Part shown: positions 26,856 through 36,207 of the stretch, piece after piece | Numbering within the stretch: the first letter of the stretch is position 1 | Layout: every line of letters starts with the position of its first letter | Assembly (NCBI GenBank): GCA_963708115.1 | Contig: CAVPRX010000002.1 | Coordinates: forward strand, 1-64,000 | DNA from: VRUE01 sp963708115 | GTDB taxonomy: Bacteria; Actinomycetota; Thermoleophilia; Solirubrobacterales; 70-9 | Direction: 5' to 3' | Length of the DNA: 64,000 bases | The notes under the pieces: generated by a model | The model's database searches: none | What the model was told of the DNA's origin: nothing | The model's input: only the letters and a program-made list of their open reading frames with translations | Made by a program: the position numbers and the translations under genes

Positions 26856-28085
26856 TCAACCCACCAGCTTCTTGACGGCCCGCCGCCGCTCGCTGTCCGG
26901 CACTTCGATCGAGCCTTCTGGGCCCGGCTCGCAGCCGGAGTTGGCGCCGCTGCAGAGCACGTCGGCCTTGCTTTCGCCGCCGATCGCCGCGGAGAGGATC
27001 AGCTGCGGCATCGTGAAGAAGCCCATGTCGCTGACGAATGCCTTGGGCGCGTCCCAGCCGATGATCGGGCCCTTGACGAAGTTGTAGGGGGCGCGGAGGG
27101 GATCGGTGAGGCGCCCCTTGATGCCGCTGACCACGGCCTGCTGGGCCCGCTCGCGGTCGAGGTCGTCGTAGCCGAGCGTGTAGGCGCTCTTGCCCGGGCC
27201 GGGGCATTCGCTCGGCTCGCGGATGCGCGAGTAGATCAGCGCCTTTTCCCCGTCGAGCGTGTTCTCGCCCTTGCCAAGCCGCAGGGTGAAGCCGCCCTGG
27301 CCGCCCCCGGCGCCGCCGGCGATGTCGGCGCAGAGCTTGTGCGGGACGTCGACGACGACCCCGCCGACCGCGTCGATCAGGTCTTCGAAGCCGGTGAAGT
27401 CGACGATCGCGACGTGGTCGACTTCGATCCCGAGGAAGTCTTCGACCGCTTCGATCTGCGCCTTGGCGCCGCCGAAGGCGTAGGCCGCGTTGATCTTCGT
27501 CGGGCTCTGGCCGGGTATTTCGGCGTAGCTGTCGCGCGGGATCGAGAGTTTGCGAAAGGCGCCGCCCCCGGCGCGGATCAGCATCAGCGTGTCGGCGCGG
27601 AATTCGCCGAACGAGCACTCGCCGTGGGGGGCGTCGCCGTGCGCCTGCTGGTCGAAGCACTCCTGCGATGGGGCCGCGCCCGGCTCCTTGGTGTCGGGCG
27701 GGCGGGCGTCGGTGCCGAGGACGAGGATCGTCTGCGCGCTGGGCAGCAGGAAGGGGTTGCCGTGCAGGGCGGACTTGGCTTCGCCGGAGAGCTTGAAGGA
27801 CTGCAGCTGGGCGGAGACCGCGAAGGCGAGGAAGCTGAGCAGGATCCAGCCCAGCGCCGCCAGGCCGACCCATTTCAGCGCTCGTCGCAGGCCGGGTCGG
27901 GGTGGCCGCGGGCCGTGCTCGCGCCCGGGCCGGTCGGGCATCTTCGGCATTTTTGGCGCCCGCCAGTCGCGCTCGCGCAGGCTGGAGAGATCGGGCTTGC
28001 GGAAGCGCGAGAGGAACCCCCGGCGGGCACGGTAGACCTTGTAATCGGGCGGCTCGGGGGGCCGCTGCTCGTCATCGCCTGCCAT
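26856..28085 (-). CDS. LytR-CpsA-Psr (LCP) family protein
   Basis: A 409-residue membrane-anchored LCP protein. A basic/Pro-rich cytoplasmic N-terminus (1-70) and one transmembrane helix (71-92) precede an extracytoplasmic LCP domain (about 110-400). Catalytic-site residues are visible in ILVLGTDAR, FRADTLMLIRAG, KLSIPRDSYAEIPG and GYDDLDRERAQQ. LCP enzymes attach polyprenyl-linked glycopolymers to peptidoglycan. ATG 28085 is chosen; an in-frame ATG at 28103 would add six residues. Divergent from the ROK kinase. Confidence 0.88.
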   Translation of the reverse strand: MAGDDEQRPPEPPDYKVYRARRGFLSRFRKPDLSSLRERDWRAPKMPKMPDRPGREHGPRPPRPGLRRALKWVGLAALGWILLSFLAFAVSAQLQSFKLSGEAKSALHGNPFLLPSAQTILVLGTDARPPDTKEPGAAPSQECFDQQAHGDAPHGECSFGEFRADTLMLIRAGGGAFRKLSIPRDSYAEIPGQSPTKINAAYAFGGAKAQIEAVEDFLGIEVDHVAIVDFTGFEDLIDAVGGVVVDVPHKLCADIAGGAGGGQGGFTLRLGKGENTLDGEKALIYSRIREPSECPGPGKSAYTLGYDDLDRERAQQAVVSGIKGRLTDPLRAPYNFVKGPIIGWDAPKAFVSDMGFFTMPQLILSAAIGGESKADVLCSGANSGCEPGPEGSIEVPDSERRRAVKKLVG

Positions 28086-28145
28086 GAAAGAGTTAGAGAT
28101 CATGCCGATGACCGCGGTCGCCCGTACCCAGAGTTGCGAAAAGAG

Positions 28146-29111
28146 ATGAGCCAGGCCGAAGCGATAGGGGTCGATCTGGGCGGCACGAAGATGCTGCTCG
28201 GCGTCCTCGACGGCGACTCGAAGACCGTCTGGGAGAGTCGCGAGCGCTCCGCTGGGGAGAGCGAGGGGGAGCTGGTCGAGCTGCTCGTTCGCGAGGTCAG
28301 CGAGGCACAGTCGCAGCGGCCCGGGATCGAGGCGGTCGGGATGGGTATCCCGGCGACGATCGACCATGAGAAGGGGCTGGCGGTGGCGGCGGTCAACCTG
28401 CCGATCGAGAACCTGCCGATCCGCGACCTGGTGGTCGAGCGGACGGGCCTGCCCACCTTCGTCGACAACGACGCCAACGTCGCCGCTCTCGCCGAGCATC
28501 TCTTCGGTGCGGCGCGCGGCGCCGAAAACGCGGTGATGCTGACGATCGGTACGGGAATCGGCGGCGGTCTCATCCTCGGTGGCGAGATCTACCGCGGTTC
28601 GACCGGCGCCGGCGCCGAGCTCGGCCACGTGGCGATCCAGCTCGACGGTCCGGCCTGTCAGGGCAACTGCCCCGGCCACGGCTGCGTCGAGACCCTCGCC
28701 TCCGGCACCGCGCTGGGTCGCGAAGGCCGCGCCGTCGCGGAAAGCAACCCCGACTCCGCGCTCGGCAAGCTGCTCGCTGGGGGCAGCGAGATCGACGGCA
28801 AGGTCGTCACCGTTGCGGCCCAGGCAGGCGACGAGACGGCGATCAGCGTCTTCGATCTGGTCGGCAGCCGCCTCGGCGTCGCCCTGGCCAGCTTCGCCAA
28901 CATCTTCGAGCCGGAAGTGATCGTGATCGGCGGCGGTGTGATCGCCGCCGGCGAGCTGCTGCTCGCGCCCGCCCGCCGCGAGCTCGAAGCGCGGGCGCTG
29001 CGGCCGATGAACCGGACCCCGGTCGTCGCCGCCGAGCTGGGCGAAGACGCGGGGATGATCGGCGCCGCCGCGATGGCGCGGATCGAGCTGGAAGCGGAGC
29101 AGGAAGGCTGA
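28146..29111 (+). CDS. ROK family glucokinase-like sugar kinase
   Basis: A 321-residue ROK kinase. The ATP-binding motif is GVDLGGTKMLLGVLDGD, the substrate motif FVDNDANVAALAEHLFGA contains the catalytic Asp, and the ROK zinc motif is HVAIQLDGPACQGNCPGHGC. It probably phosphorylates glucose or a related sugar. ATGA overlap with rsmI (29108-29111 region) shows translational coupling. Confidence 0.9.
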   Translation: MSQAEAIGVDLGGTKMLLGVLDGDSKTVWESRERSAGESEGELVELLVREVSEAQSQRPGIEAVGMGIPATIDHEKGLAVAAVNLPIENLPIRDLVVERTGLPTFVDNDANVAALAEHLFGAARGAENAVMLTIGTGIGGGLILGGEIYRGSTGAGAELGHVAIQLDGPACQGNCPGHGCVETLASGTALGREGRAVAESNPDSALGKLLAGGSEIDGKVVTVAAQAGDETAISVFDLVGSRLGVALASFANIFEPEVIVIGGGVIAAGELLLAPARRELEARALRPMNRTPVVAAELGEDAGMIGAAAMARIELEAEQEG

Positions 29112-29938
29112 TGCCGGGGTCGCTGATCGTCTGCCCGACCCCGATCGGCAACCTCGACGACATCACGATCCGCGTGCGCGACGCGCTGGTCGCCGCCGAC
29201 TACATCGCCTGCGAGGACACGCGCCGCAGCGGCGGGCTGCTCGACAAGCTCGGCATCCGGCCGGCCCCGCAGCTGATCTCGATCCACGAGGGCAACGAAG
29301 CGCCGCGCGCGATCGAGCTGGCACAGCGGATCGAACGCGGTGAGACCGTCGCGCTCGTCTCCGACGCCGGCATGCCGGCGATCTCCGACCCCGGCTTCCG
29401 CCTCATCCGCCGCTGCATCGAACGCAACCTCGAGGTGACCGTGCTTCCGGGTCCCTCGGTGGTCCCGGTCGCCCTGGTCGCCTCCGGCATGCCCACCGAC
29501 CGCTGGCGCTTCGAGGGCTTCCTGCCGAAGCGCGCCGGTGAGATGGAGCGGGTGCTGCGCTCGACCGAGACGGTGGTCGCCTTCGAGTCGCCGCGCCGGG
29601 TGGGCGACTCGCTCGCCGCCCTGGCCGCGATTGCCCCCGACCGCCCGGCCGCGGTCTGCCGCGAGCTGACCAAGATGCACGAGGAGGTCTCGCGCAGCAC
29701 GCTGGCCGAGCTGGCGCGCCGCTTCCGCGGCGACGTCAAGGGCGAGATCGTGCTGGTCATCGCCCCCGCATCCGCCGACGATCACGACAAAGACGTCGGC
29801 TTCGCTGTCGACGCGCTGCGTCACCTGGTCCAATCGGGCGCCCGCCCGCGCGCCGCCGCCAGCGTCGTTGCGGCGCTGACCGGTACCCGCGCCAACGACC
29901 TCTACCGAGCGCTGACCGGCCGCGAGCCGCGCAAGTGA
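29111..29938 (+). CDS. rsmI: 16S rRNA (cytidine1402-2'-O)-methyltransferase
   Basis: A 275-residue SAM-dependent methyltransferase of the tetrapyrrole-methylase fold. It modifies C1402 of 16S rRNA at the P site. Motifs: LIVCPTPIGNLDDITIR, YIACEDTRRSGGLL, ALVSDAGMPAISDPGFRLIR, VLPGPSVVPVALVASGMPTD and FEGFLPKR. Full length. The start ATG overlaps the ROK stop. Confidence 0.95.
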   Translation: MPGSLIVCPTPIGNLDDITIRVRDALVAADYIACEDTRRSGGLLDKLGIRPAPQLISIHEGNEAPRAIELAQRIERGETVALVSDAGMPAISDPGFRLIRRCIERNLEVTVLPGPSVVPVALVASGMPTDRWRFEGFLPKRAGEMERVLRSTETVVAFESPRRVGDSLAALAAIAPDRPAAVCRELTKMHEEVSRSTLAELARRFRGDVKGEIVLVIAPASADDHDKDVGFAVDALRHLVQSGARPRAAASVVAALTGTRANDLYRALTGREPRK

Positions 29939-29958
29939 TCGACAGGAAACGCGGGGTG

Positions 29959-29975
29959 GGCGGCTTATTGCCGCC
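29959..29975 (+). terminator. short hairpin after rsmI
   Basis: GGCGGC-TTATT-GCCGCC, about 20 nt after the rsmI stop codon. There is no T-tract, so its role as a terminator is tentative. Confidence 0.4.
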
Positions 29976-30026
29976 GGATATCGGGCTACGATCACCCCAT
30001 GGCGGTTGACGGCAGGCGGGAGTCAT

Positions 30027-30905
30027 ATGGACCTTGTCCGGCCACAACGTGACCCGTTCTCGCTGCTGACGGAATCGGGACCTGGGACCAGGGTTTCGGA
30101 GAGGTCGCGGCTGTTCGCCCGAAATATCGCAATTCTGGTTGGGGACGCAGCCCCCATTATCGACCGCTATCTGGATGTCTTGGCGCTCGCGCCGCCCGAG
30201 CATCTCGACCTATTGCGGCGTCGCGGGACCCGGATCGTCTTCGCCCCGACCATTCCGCATGCACTGCTTTCTTCGGCTGCGACCAAACGCCGTGGTCGAG
30301 AGCTCACGGCACACGAGCGGCTGCAACTGAGGACGAGGTACTCCCCCGAGTCGGGCACCGCGGCGATCTTCGATCCGAGCCTGAACCTGCTGGTATTCCC
30401 GACGCACTACGTCGCTCGCGATATCGAGCACGTTGTCCTGCACGAGTTGGGGCATGCCCTCACTATGAGCCTGGCCCATCCCCGCGCTGCGCTCCTGAGA
30501 GATCTACCCACTTCGATTGCCAAGCACGTCAGCCACCACGGGTATGGCTCCAATAATCCTGCCGAGGCTCTCCGCGTCCAAGTCAACGAGGCGCTGGCGG
30601 AGGCGTACGTCTATCTAGTTGTCGGGCGCGGGTCGGAGCTGCCGGCGGAGCTTCTGTCCGACTTGATGTTCATTCTCAGCTCTGTGGAGGGCGACAAAGG
30701 CATCCGTTTCGAGTTTGACGAGGACTCTGGCCGGACGTTGAGCCGATTGCATGAGTCGCGTCTCGCCTTTCCGGGTGATCCAGAATGGGGCCACCTACTC
30801 GCAAAACGCCCACCAGACGAAGCAGAGCTTGAGGTCAGAGAGCTGAGCCAGCCAGTCGACGGCGTCGATGAGGTTGCTCGGCGGCGGCGACATAGAGCCG
30901 CTTGA
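30027..30905 (+). CDS. HEXXH zincin-like protein of unknown function
   Basis: A 292-residue protein with a clear zincin motif, DIEHVVLHELGHALTMSLAH (about residues 139-158), and a downstream acidic stretch NEALAEAYVYL that could supply the third zinc ligand. There is no signal peptide or membrane segment, so it is probably a cytoplasmic metallopeptidase or peptidase-like protein. ATG 30027 is preceded by GGGAG. Neighbours (rsmI, metG) do not suggest a substrate. Its lower GC and less biased codons hint at a more recent arrival. Confidence 0.65.
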   Translation: MDLVRPQRDPFSLLTESGPGTRVSERSRLFARNIAILVGDAAPIIDRYLDVLALAPPEHLDLLRRRGTRIVFAPTIPHALLSSAATKRRGRELTAHERLQLRTRYSPESGTAAIFDPSLNLLVFPTHYVARDIEHVVLHELGHALTMSLAHPRAALLRDLPTSIAKHVSHHGYGSNNPAEALRVQVNEALAEAYVYLVVGRGSELPAELLSDLMFILSSVEGDKGIRFEFDEDSGRTLSRLHESRLAFPGDPEWGHLLAKRPPDEAELEVRELSQPVDGVDEVARRRRHRAA

Positions 30906-30993
30906 GCGCCGAGGTAGTGGTTCATCGTCGGCGGTAGTCGGCCTGCGGTCGCCAGGCGCGTTCGTCCTCGCATAGCCTGGTAATCGCGAAGTC

Positions 30994-32499
30994 ATGAGCT
31001 TTTACGTCACCACGCCGATCTATTACGTCAACGCCGAGCCGCATTTCGGTCATGCCTACTCGACGCTGGCGGCCGACATCCTCGCTCGCCACATGCGTCA
31101 GCGTGGCGAGGACGTCTTCTTCCTCACCGGCACCGACGAGCATGGCGAGCCGATTGAGCTGGCCGCTGAGCGCGAGGGGGTGACGCCACAGGAGCTGGCC
31201 GATCGCAACGCGGCCAAGTTCGAAGCGCTGATGCCGATCATCGACGCGACCAACGACTTCTTCATCCGCACCTCCGATCCGCGCCATGCCGCGAAGGTCG
31301 CCGAGATCATCCAGCGGGTCTACGACAACGGCTGGGTCGACAAGGGCACCTACGAAGGCTGGTACTGCCCGCGCTGTGCCGACTTCAAAACCGAGCGCGA
31401 GCTCGGCCCTGGGCAGACCTGCCCGATCCACGAGATCCCGCTCGAGAAGGTGCGCGAGGAGAACTGGTTCTTCCGCCTCTCGGCTTTTCAGGAGCGGCTC
31501 GAAGCTCTCTACGAGGAGCGGCCCGACTTCGTCGTCCCCGACTTCCGCCGCAACGAGGCCGTCTCATTCATAAAAGGGGGGCTCGAGGACGTCTCGCTCT
31601 CGCGGCCGAAGCTGAAGTGGGGGATGCACTTGCCTTGGGATCCCGAGCAGCGCATGTACGTGTGGTTCGACGCGCTGCTCAACTACGTCACCGCGCTTAC
31701 CTTCGCCCGCGAGGGCGAGGACCTGACCGAGCGCTTCTGGCCGGCCAGCCTGCACGTGATGGCCAAGGACATCCTCAAGTTCCACGCGGTGATCTGGCCG
31801 GCGCTGCTCTGGGCGGCGGACCTCGAGCCGCCGCAGCGGATGGCGATCCACGGCTACCTGATGATGGGTGAGAAAAAGATGTCGAAGTCGCTCGGCAACG
31901 TGCTTGACCCGTTCGAGGCGATCGACCGCTTCGGTGCCGACGCGCTGCGCTTCTACTGCTTCCGCGAGGTCAGCTTCGGCCAGGACGGCTCGATCTCGAC
32001 CGCCGGCTTCGAGGCCCGCTACGAGACCGAGCTGGCCAACGACTTCGGCAACCTCGCCAGCCGCGTGCTGGCGATGGTCGAGCGCTACCGCGACGGCGTC
32101 GTCCCAGAGGCCCAGGTCGACGCCGTGCTTGCGGAGGACTTCGAAGGTGTGGTCGGCCGCTTCAGCGAGCTGCTCGACCGGGCCGAGCTGACCCAGGCGC
32201 TGGAGGAGGCCTGGAAGCTGGTCCGCCGGCTCAACCGCTACGTCGAGGAGACCCGCCCCTGGGAGCTGGCCAAGGACGAGGCCGACCCCGAGCGCCTCGA
32301 CGAAGTCCTCTACAACCTCGTCGAGGGCTTGCGGGTGACGACGCTGCTGCTCGTGCCATACCTGCCGCGGAGCAGCGAGCAGCTCCTTGCCGCGCTGGGC
32401 GAGGAGTCCCGCGAGCTGGCCGATCTCGGCTCGCGTCCCGGCGGCCAGAAAACCGAACGGGTCCCGCCGCTCTTCCCCAAGATTGAGACGCCCGCCTAG
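30994..32499 (+). CDS. metG: methionyl-tRNA synthetase
   Basis: A 501-residue class I synthetase charging tRNA-Met. The HIGH equivalent is in PHFGHAYSTLAADILARHM and KMSKS is intact in MGEKKMSKSLGNVLDPFE. The knuckle region has C-x2-C (CPRCADFK) and TCPIHE, a partial zinc site. There is no C-terminal EMAP/tRNA-binding extension, so it is the short form. A GCCCGC/GCGGGC stem spans the stop codon (32490-32509), followed by a T-rich run near 32530, a possible terminator. Confidence 0.96.
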   Translation: MSFYVTTPIYYVNAEPHFGHAYSTLAADILARHMRQRGEDVFFLTGTDEHGEPIELAAEREGVTPQELADRNAAKFEALMPIIDATNDFFIRTSDPRHAAKVAEIIQRVYDNGWVDKGTYEGWYCPRCADFKTERELGPGQTCPIHEIPLEKVREENWFFRLSAFQERLEALYEERPDFVVPDFRRNEAVSFIKGGLEDVSLSRPKLKWGMHLPWDPEQRMYVWFDALLNYVTALTFAREGEDLTERFWPASLHVMAKDILKFHAVIWPALLWAADLEPPQRMAIHGYLMMGEKKMSKSLGNVLDPFEAIDRFGADALRFYCFREVSFGQDGSISTAGFEARYETELANDFGNLASRVLAMVERYRDGVVPEAQVDAVLAEDFEGVVGRFSELLDRAELTQALEEAWKLVRRLNRYVEETRPWELAKDEADPERLDEVLYNLVEGLRVTTLLLVPYLPRSSEQLLAALGEESRELADLGSRPGGQKTERVPPLFPKIETPA

Positions 32500-32642
32500 C
32501 CGCGCGGGCCTTCGTGCGTAAATAGTCTATTTTTCTTGTTCAATGGGCCGCGTCGCGCGCGGGTGATGCCGGCCTGGCTCTTCGGTGCAGTCCGATCACG
32601 CGGGCATGGCGCGGCGCCCAACGAAGCGAAAGGAACGAGACA

Positions 32643-33377
32643 ATGACCTCCAAGTCGAAGGCCCTCGGGCCCATCCTCCTTGCCCTGCTCGCGGTCGGTG
32701 CCTTCATCGTGTCCAGCACCAGCGCCAGCAGCGAAACCCCGAATCTCACAGCGGGAGAAAAAACAGCCGGGAAAGAACAAAAAGTCACGCTGGAAGGGAG
32801 CGGAACCGACGAAACCTTCACCGGCTTCGGTCAGACGATCACATGCGAAATAACCGTCTGGGGCCCCAATGAACAAACGGTCCCCGAGCCGCAGTTCACA
32901 GTCAAGCCCTACCACAGGGTCTGCAGCATGCCGGGATCGGAAACCATCGGCGACGTCACAGTCGTGACAAACAACTGCGACTTTCAGTTCAACATCGGCA
33001 GCACAGCCGAAGCTGGAGGCAAACCGGTGCCCGACACATACACCGGCTTGCTCGATTTCGAATGCGAAAACGGCGCCGAAGGATTCGAAATCAAGCTCTG
33101 GTTCAAAGGGAAACACGACGAAGTCGATGCCCCCTCCTGCGTTTACAAGATCGGGCCTCAGACGGGATCAGGCCTGACAATCAAAGTCGACACAACCGGC
33201 GCTCATGACGATCTGCTCGTCTCGGGCAAAGTCGGAAAACTGACTGCCGAACGAACCGTGGGCGGCATCCTCTGCCCGAAAGGCACCACCGAAGCGTTTT
33301 ACAACTTCCCCTCCGGCGGCGCGACAATCCAGGCCCGGGACGCGGGCGGCAAAGACCTGGACGCCTGGATCGACTGA
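32643..33377 (+). CDS. secreted six-cysteine protein
   Basis: A 244-residue protein with a signal peptide (SKALGPILLALLAVGAFIVS, cleavage after about residue 29) and six cysteines in the mature part, probably three disulfides. No enzymatic motif is recognised; the beta-rich, Gly/Thr-rich sequence suggests an extracellular adhesin-like or structural fold. Codon use is unlike its neighbours: GAA, AAA and ACA are frequent where the flanking genes use GAG, AAG and ACC. The region just upstream (32500-32642) holds no other gene; GAAAGGA precedes the ATG. Confidence 0.65.
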   Translation: MTSKSKALGPILLALLAVGAFIVSSTSASSETPNLTAGEKTAGKEQKVTLEGSGTDETFTGFGQTITCEITVWGPNEQTVPEPQFTVKPYHRVCSMPGSETIGDVTVVTNNCDFQFNIGSTAEAGGKPVPDTYTGLLDFECENGAEGFEIKLWFKGKHDEVDAPSCVYKIGPQTGSGLTIKVDTTGAHDDLLVSGKVGKLTAERTVGGILCPKGTTEAFYNFPSGGATIQARDAGGKDLDAWID

Positions 33378-33387
33378 GCCGTTCGTC

Positions 33388-34557
33388 CTAGGAAACGGCA
33401 ACCGTTGAAAGCGCGCCCGGGCCAAGCTGGTCCGGGCGCGTGTAGCCGCACAGCGCCATCGTCAGGTCGAGCTCGGCGAGGACCATCTTGAGCACGGTCT
33501 CGACGCCCGCCTGCCCACCGAGCGCCAGGCCCCAGACGTAGGGGCGGCCGAGGCAAACGGCGTTGGCGCCGAGCGCGAGGGCCTTGAGCACGTCGGCGCC
33601 GCTGCGGATGCCGCTGTCGAAGAGGATCGCCAGCTCGCCACCGACCGCCTCGGCGATCGGTCCCAGCGCGTCGAGCGAGGCCACCGCGCCGTCGACCTGA
33701 CGGCCGCCGTGGTTGGAGACGACGATGCCGTCGATCCCGCGCGCTACGGCCTCGCGGGCATCGTCGACATGCTGGATGCCCTTGATCGCGATTGGCAGCG
33801 AGGTCACCTCGCGCAGCCACTCGAGGTCGTCCCAGCTCAGCGACGGATTGGCCTGAACGCCGAGGAAGTGGCCGGTCGCGGCGCCCTGGTCTTCCTCCGG
33901 GGCCTTCTCCAGGGCGGCGCGGAAGACCGGGTCCTGGAAGTAGTTGGCGACGCCCATGCCGTTGAGGAAGGGCAGCCATGCCTGTTGCAGGTCGCGCGGC
34001 TTCCAGCCGGGGATGAAGGTGTCGACGGTGAGCACGATCGCCGCGTAGCTCGCGGCCTCGGCGCGCTTGACGAAGCTCTCCGCGAGGTCGCGATCGTTGG
34101 GCCAGTAGAGCTGGAACCAGCGCGGCGCCTCGCCGCCCGCCTCGGCGATCTCCTCCAGGGTGAAGTGCGAGTTGGTGCTGGCGATCATCGGCACGCCGAC
34201 GGCCGCGGCCGCGCGCGCCGTCGCCAGCTCACCGTCCTCGTGGAGAACCTTCTGCACGCCGATCGGCGCCAGCAGCAGAGGTGCCGGCATCGGCGTCCCG
34301 AGCAGCTCGGTCGAGAGGTCGCGCGTGGCGACGTCGCGCAGCATCCGCGGCACGATGCTGTGCCGCCCAAAGGCCTCGCGGTTTGCGCGCATCGTGCGCT
34401 CGGAGCCGGCGCCGGCGAAGACGTAGTTGGCGGCGCGCTCCTCCATCGCCTCGCGGGCGCTTTGCTCGAGCTCCTCGACCGCGACTGGGATGGCAGGCGG
34501 CTCGCCGCCGAGTCCCCGGATGTAGATCTCGCGGTAGTAGTCGGCGAAGTCGGCCAT
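33388..34557 (-). CDS. FMN-dependent alpha-hydroxy-acid oxidase family (lactate oxidase-like)
   Basis: A 389-residue TIM-barrel flavoprotein. FMN and substrate motifs: PLLLAPIGVQKVLHEDGELA, WFQLYWPNDRD, IVLTVDTFIPGWKPRDL, and the catalytic His/Arg motif GIDGIVVSNHGGRQVDGA, then LFDSGIRSGADVLKALALGA. It oxidises an L-2-hydroxy acid such as lactate. It lies 12 nt downstream of the aldehyde dehydrogenase on the same strand, so an oxidation operon is likely. Confidence 0.9.
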   Translation of the reverse strand: MADFADYYREIYIRGLGGEPPAIPVAVEELEQSAREAMEERAANYVFAGAGSERTMRANREAFGRHSIVPRMLRDVATRDLSTELLGTPMPAPLLLAPIGVQKVLHEDGELATARAAAAVGVPMIASTNSHFTLEEIAEAGGEAPRWFQLYWPNDRDLAESFVKRAEAASYAAIVLTVDTFIPGWKPRDLQQAWLPFLNGMGVANYFQDPVFRAALEKAPEEDQGAATGHFLGVQANPSLSWDDLEWLREVTSLPIAIKGIQHVDDAREAVARGIDGIVVSNHGGRQVDGAVASLDALGPIAEAVGGELAILFDSGIRSGADVLKALALGANAVCLGRPYVWGLALGGQAGVETVLKMVLAELDLTMALCGYTRPDQLGPGALSTVAVS

Positions 34558-34569
34558 CGGCCGCGAAGG

Positions 34570-36139
34570 CTATTTCAGGCCGATGCGGCGGCGCCAGTCG
34601 CGCGCGTTGAAAGCGCGGGCGGCACGGCCGATCAGGCCCCGGCGGGCCTTCGTGTACGGGTACCAGGTCGGCTCGCGCTTGCCGCCGAAGCGGGCGACGA
34701 TTATCGACTCCGGCCGGCAGTACTTCTTGATCCCGTACTCGCCGTGGCGGAAGCCGATCCCCGACTCCTTCCAGCCGCCCATCGGCACGTCCATCAGGAC
34801 GTAGTTGACGATCACGTCGTTGACGTTGACCGCACCCGCTTCGATCCGCCTGCCGACCTTCTCGGCCCGCCCCTTCTCGCCGAAGACCGTGGCGGCGAGG
34901 CCGTAGCGCGTGTCGTTGGCGAAGCGCAGCGCCTCCTCGGAGTCGCGCACCTTCATCACTCCGACGACCGGGCCGAAGGTCTCGTCGCGCATCACCGTCA
35001 TCGAGTGATCGACGTCGACGAGCACGGTCGGTTCGAAGTAGTCGCCCGGGCCCTCGAGCTTCTTGCCACCGGTGGCCGCCTTCGCGCCCTTGGCGATCGC
35101 GTCCTCGACCTGCGCTTCGACGATCGCCCGCTGGTTGGGCGAGGTCATCGCGCCGACGTCCTTTTCAGGCGTCCTGCCGTCGGCGCCCTGGCGCAGCGCC
35201 CCGACTGCCTTGGTCAGCTTGGCGACGAACTCGTCGTAAACGGGCTCCTCGACGTAGATCCGCTCGACCGAGAGGCAGACCTGGCCCGAGTTGAACATCC
35301 CGCCCCAGGTGGCGGCGTTGGCGGCACGGTCGACGTCGGCATCGGAGAGGACGATCATCGGGTCCTTGCCGCCGAGCTCGAGGCTGACCGGGGTCAGCGT
35401 CTCGGCGGCACGCGCCATCACCTTGCGGCCGGTGCGGTCCGAGCCGGTGAACTGGATGAAGTCGACGTTGTCGACCAGGGCGCCGCCGGTCTCACCCGTT
35501 CCGTGCACGCAGTCGAACACGTCGGGGCCGCCGATCTCACGCTTCCAGGCCTCGACGATCTCGGCCAGGCCCAGCGGCGTGAACTCCGAGGGCTTGACGA
35601 CCACCGCCGCGCCCGCCTGCAGGGCCGGGATCGCGTCGCCCAGCGCCAGCGCCAGCGGAAAGTTCCAGGGGCTGATCACGCCGACCACGGGGTAGGGCCG
35701 GTACTGGACCATCAGCTTCTTGGAAGCCGCCAACGCCGAGTGCGGCCGGACCGTTTCGTCGCCGATGAACTTGGCAGCCTTGGTCCCGTAGAAGTTGATC
35801 AGGTCGGTGAGGTAGACGGTCTCCGCCGCGGTGTCGCCGCGGACCTTGCCGGTCTCCGCCTGCATCGTGTCGAGCACGCGCTCGTGGTTGTCGAAGAGCC
35901 AGTCGCGCAGCTCGCCGAGCCAGCGGTAGCGGCCATCGACGCCCAGCGCCTCCCACTCGGCCTGGTTGCCGCGTACCCGCGCGACGGTCGCGGCGACGCT
36001 CTCGGGCGGAGTCGACCGCGACGCTGCCGACCGTCGACCCGTTGGCCGGATTGAGGACCTCGATCGTGCCGGCGCTGCTGCCGTTGGAGCCGGCGCCATT
36101 GGTCGTAGTGCTGCTCTGCTCCGCAGTTCCGCTCTCCAC
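34570..36139 (-). CDS. aldehyde dehydrogenase (succinate-semialdehyde type), frameshift near the N-terminus
   Basis: An NAD(P)-dependent aldehyde dehydrogenase of about 522 residues. The catalytic Glu is in PVSLELGGKDPMIVLSDADV and the catalytic Cys in GGMFNSGQVCLSVERIYV. The N-terminus starts at GTG 36139 (VESGTAEQSSTTTNGAG, with AAAGGGAG 7 nt upstream) and continues as IEVLNPANGSTVGSVAVDS. The frame then changes by one extra base near 36010 into PPESVAATVARVRGNQ. The shorter open frame starting at 36099 is probably an artefact. A candidate TetR operator lies 21 nt upstream of the start. Confidence 0.85.
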
Positions 36140-36159
36140 CTGACCGCTCCCTTTCAAAG

Positions 36160-36175
36160 TTGGCTGGTCAGCCAA
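36160..36175. promoter_or_regulatory. candidate TetR operator, site 2
   Basis: TTGGCTGGTCAGCCAA has perfect 7-bp arms (TTGGCTG/CAGCCAA) around a GT centre. It is 21 nt upstream of the aldehyde dehydrogenase GTG start, where it would overlap the transcription or translation start region. Its reverse complement matches site 1 at 14 of 16 positions. Confidence 0.5.
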
Positions 36176-36207
36176 GAGTAGCCGCGCGGGGCCTTCTCTG
36201 CAGACCC

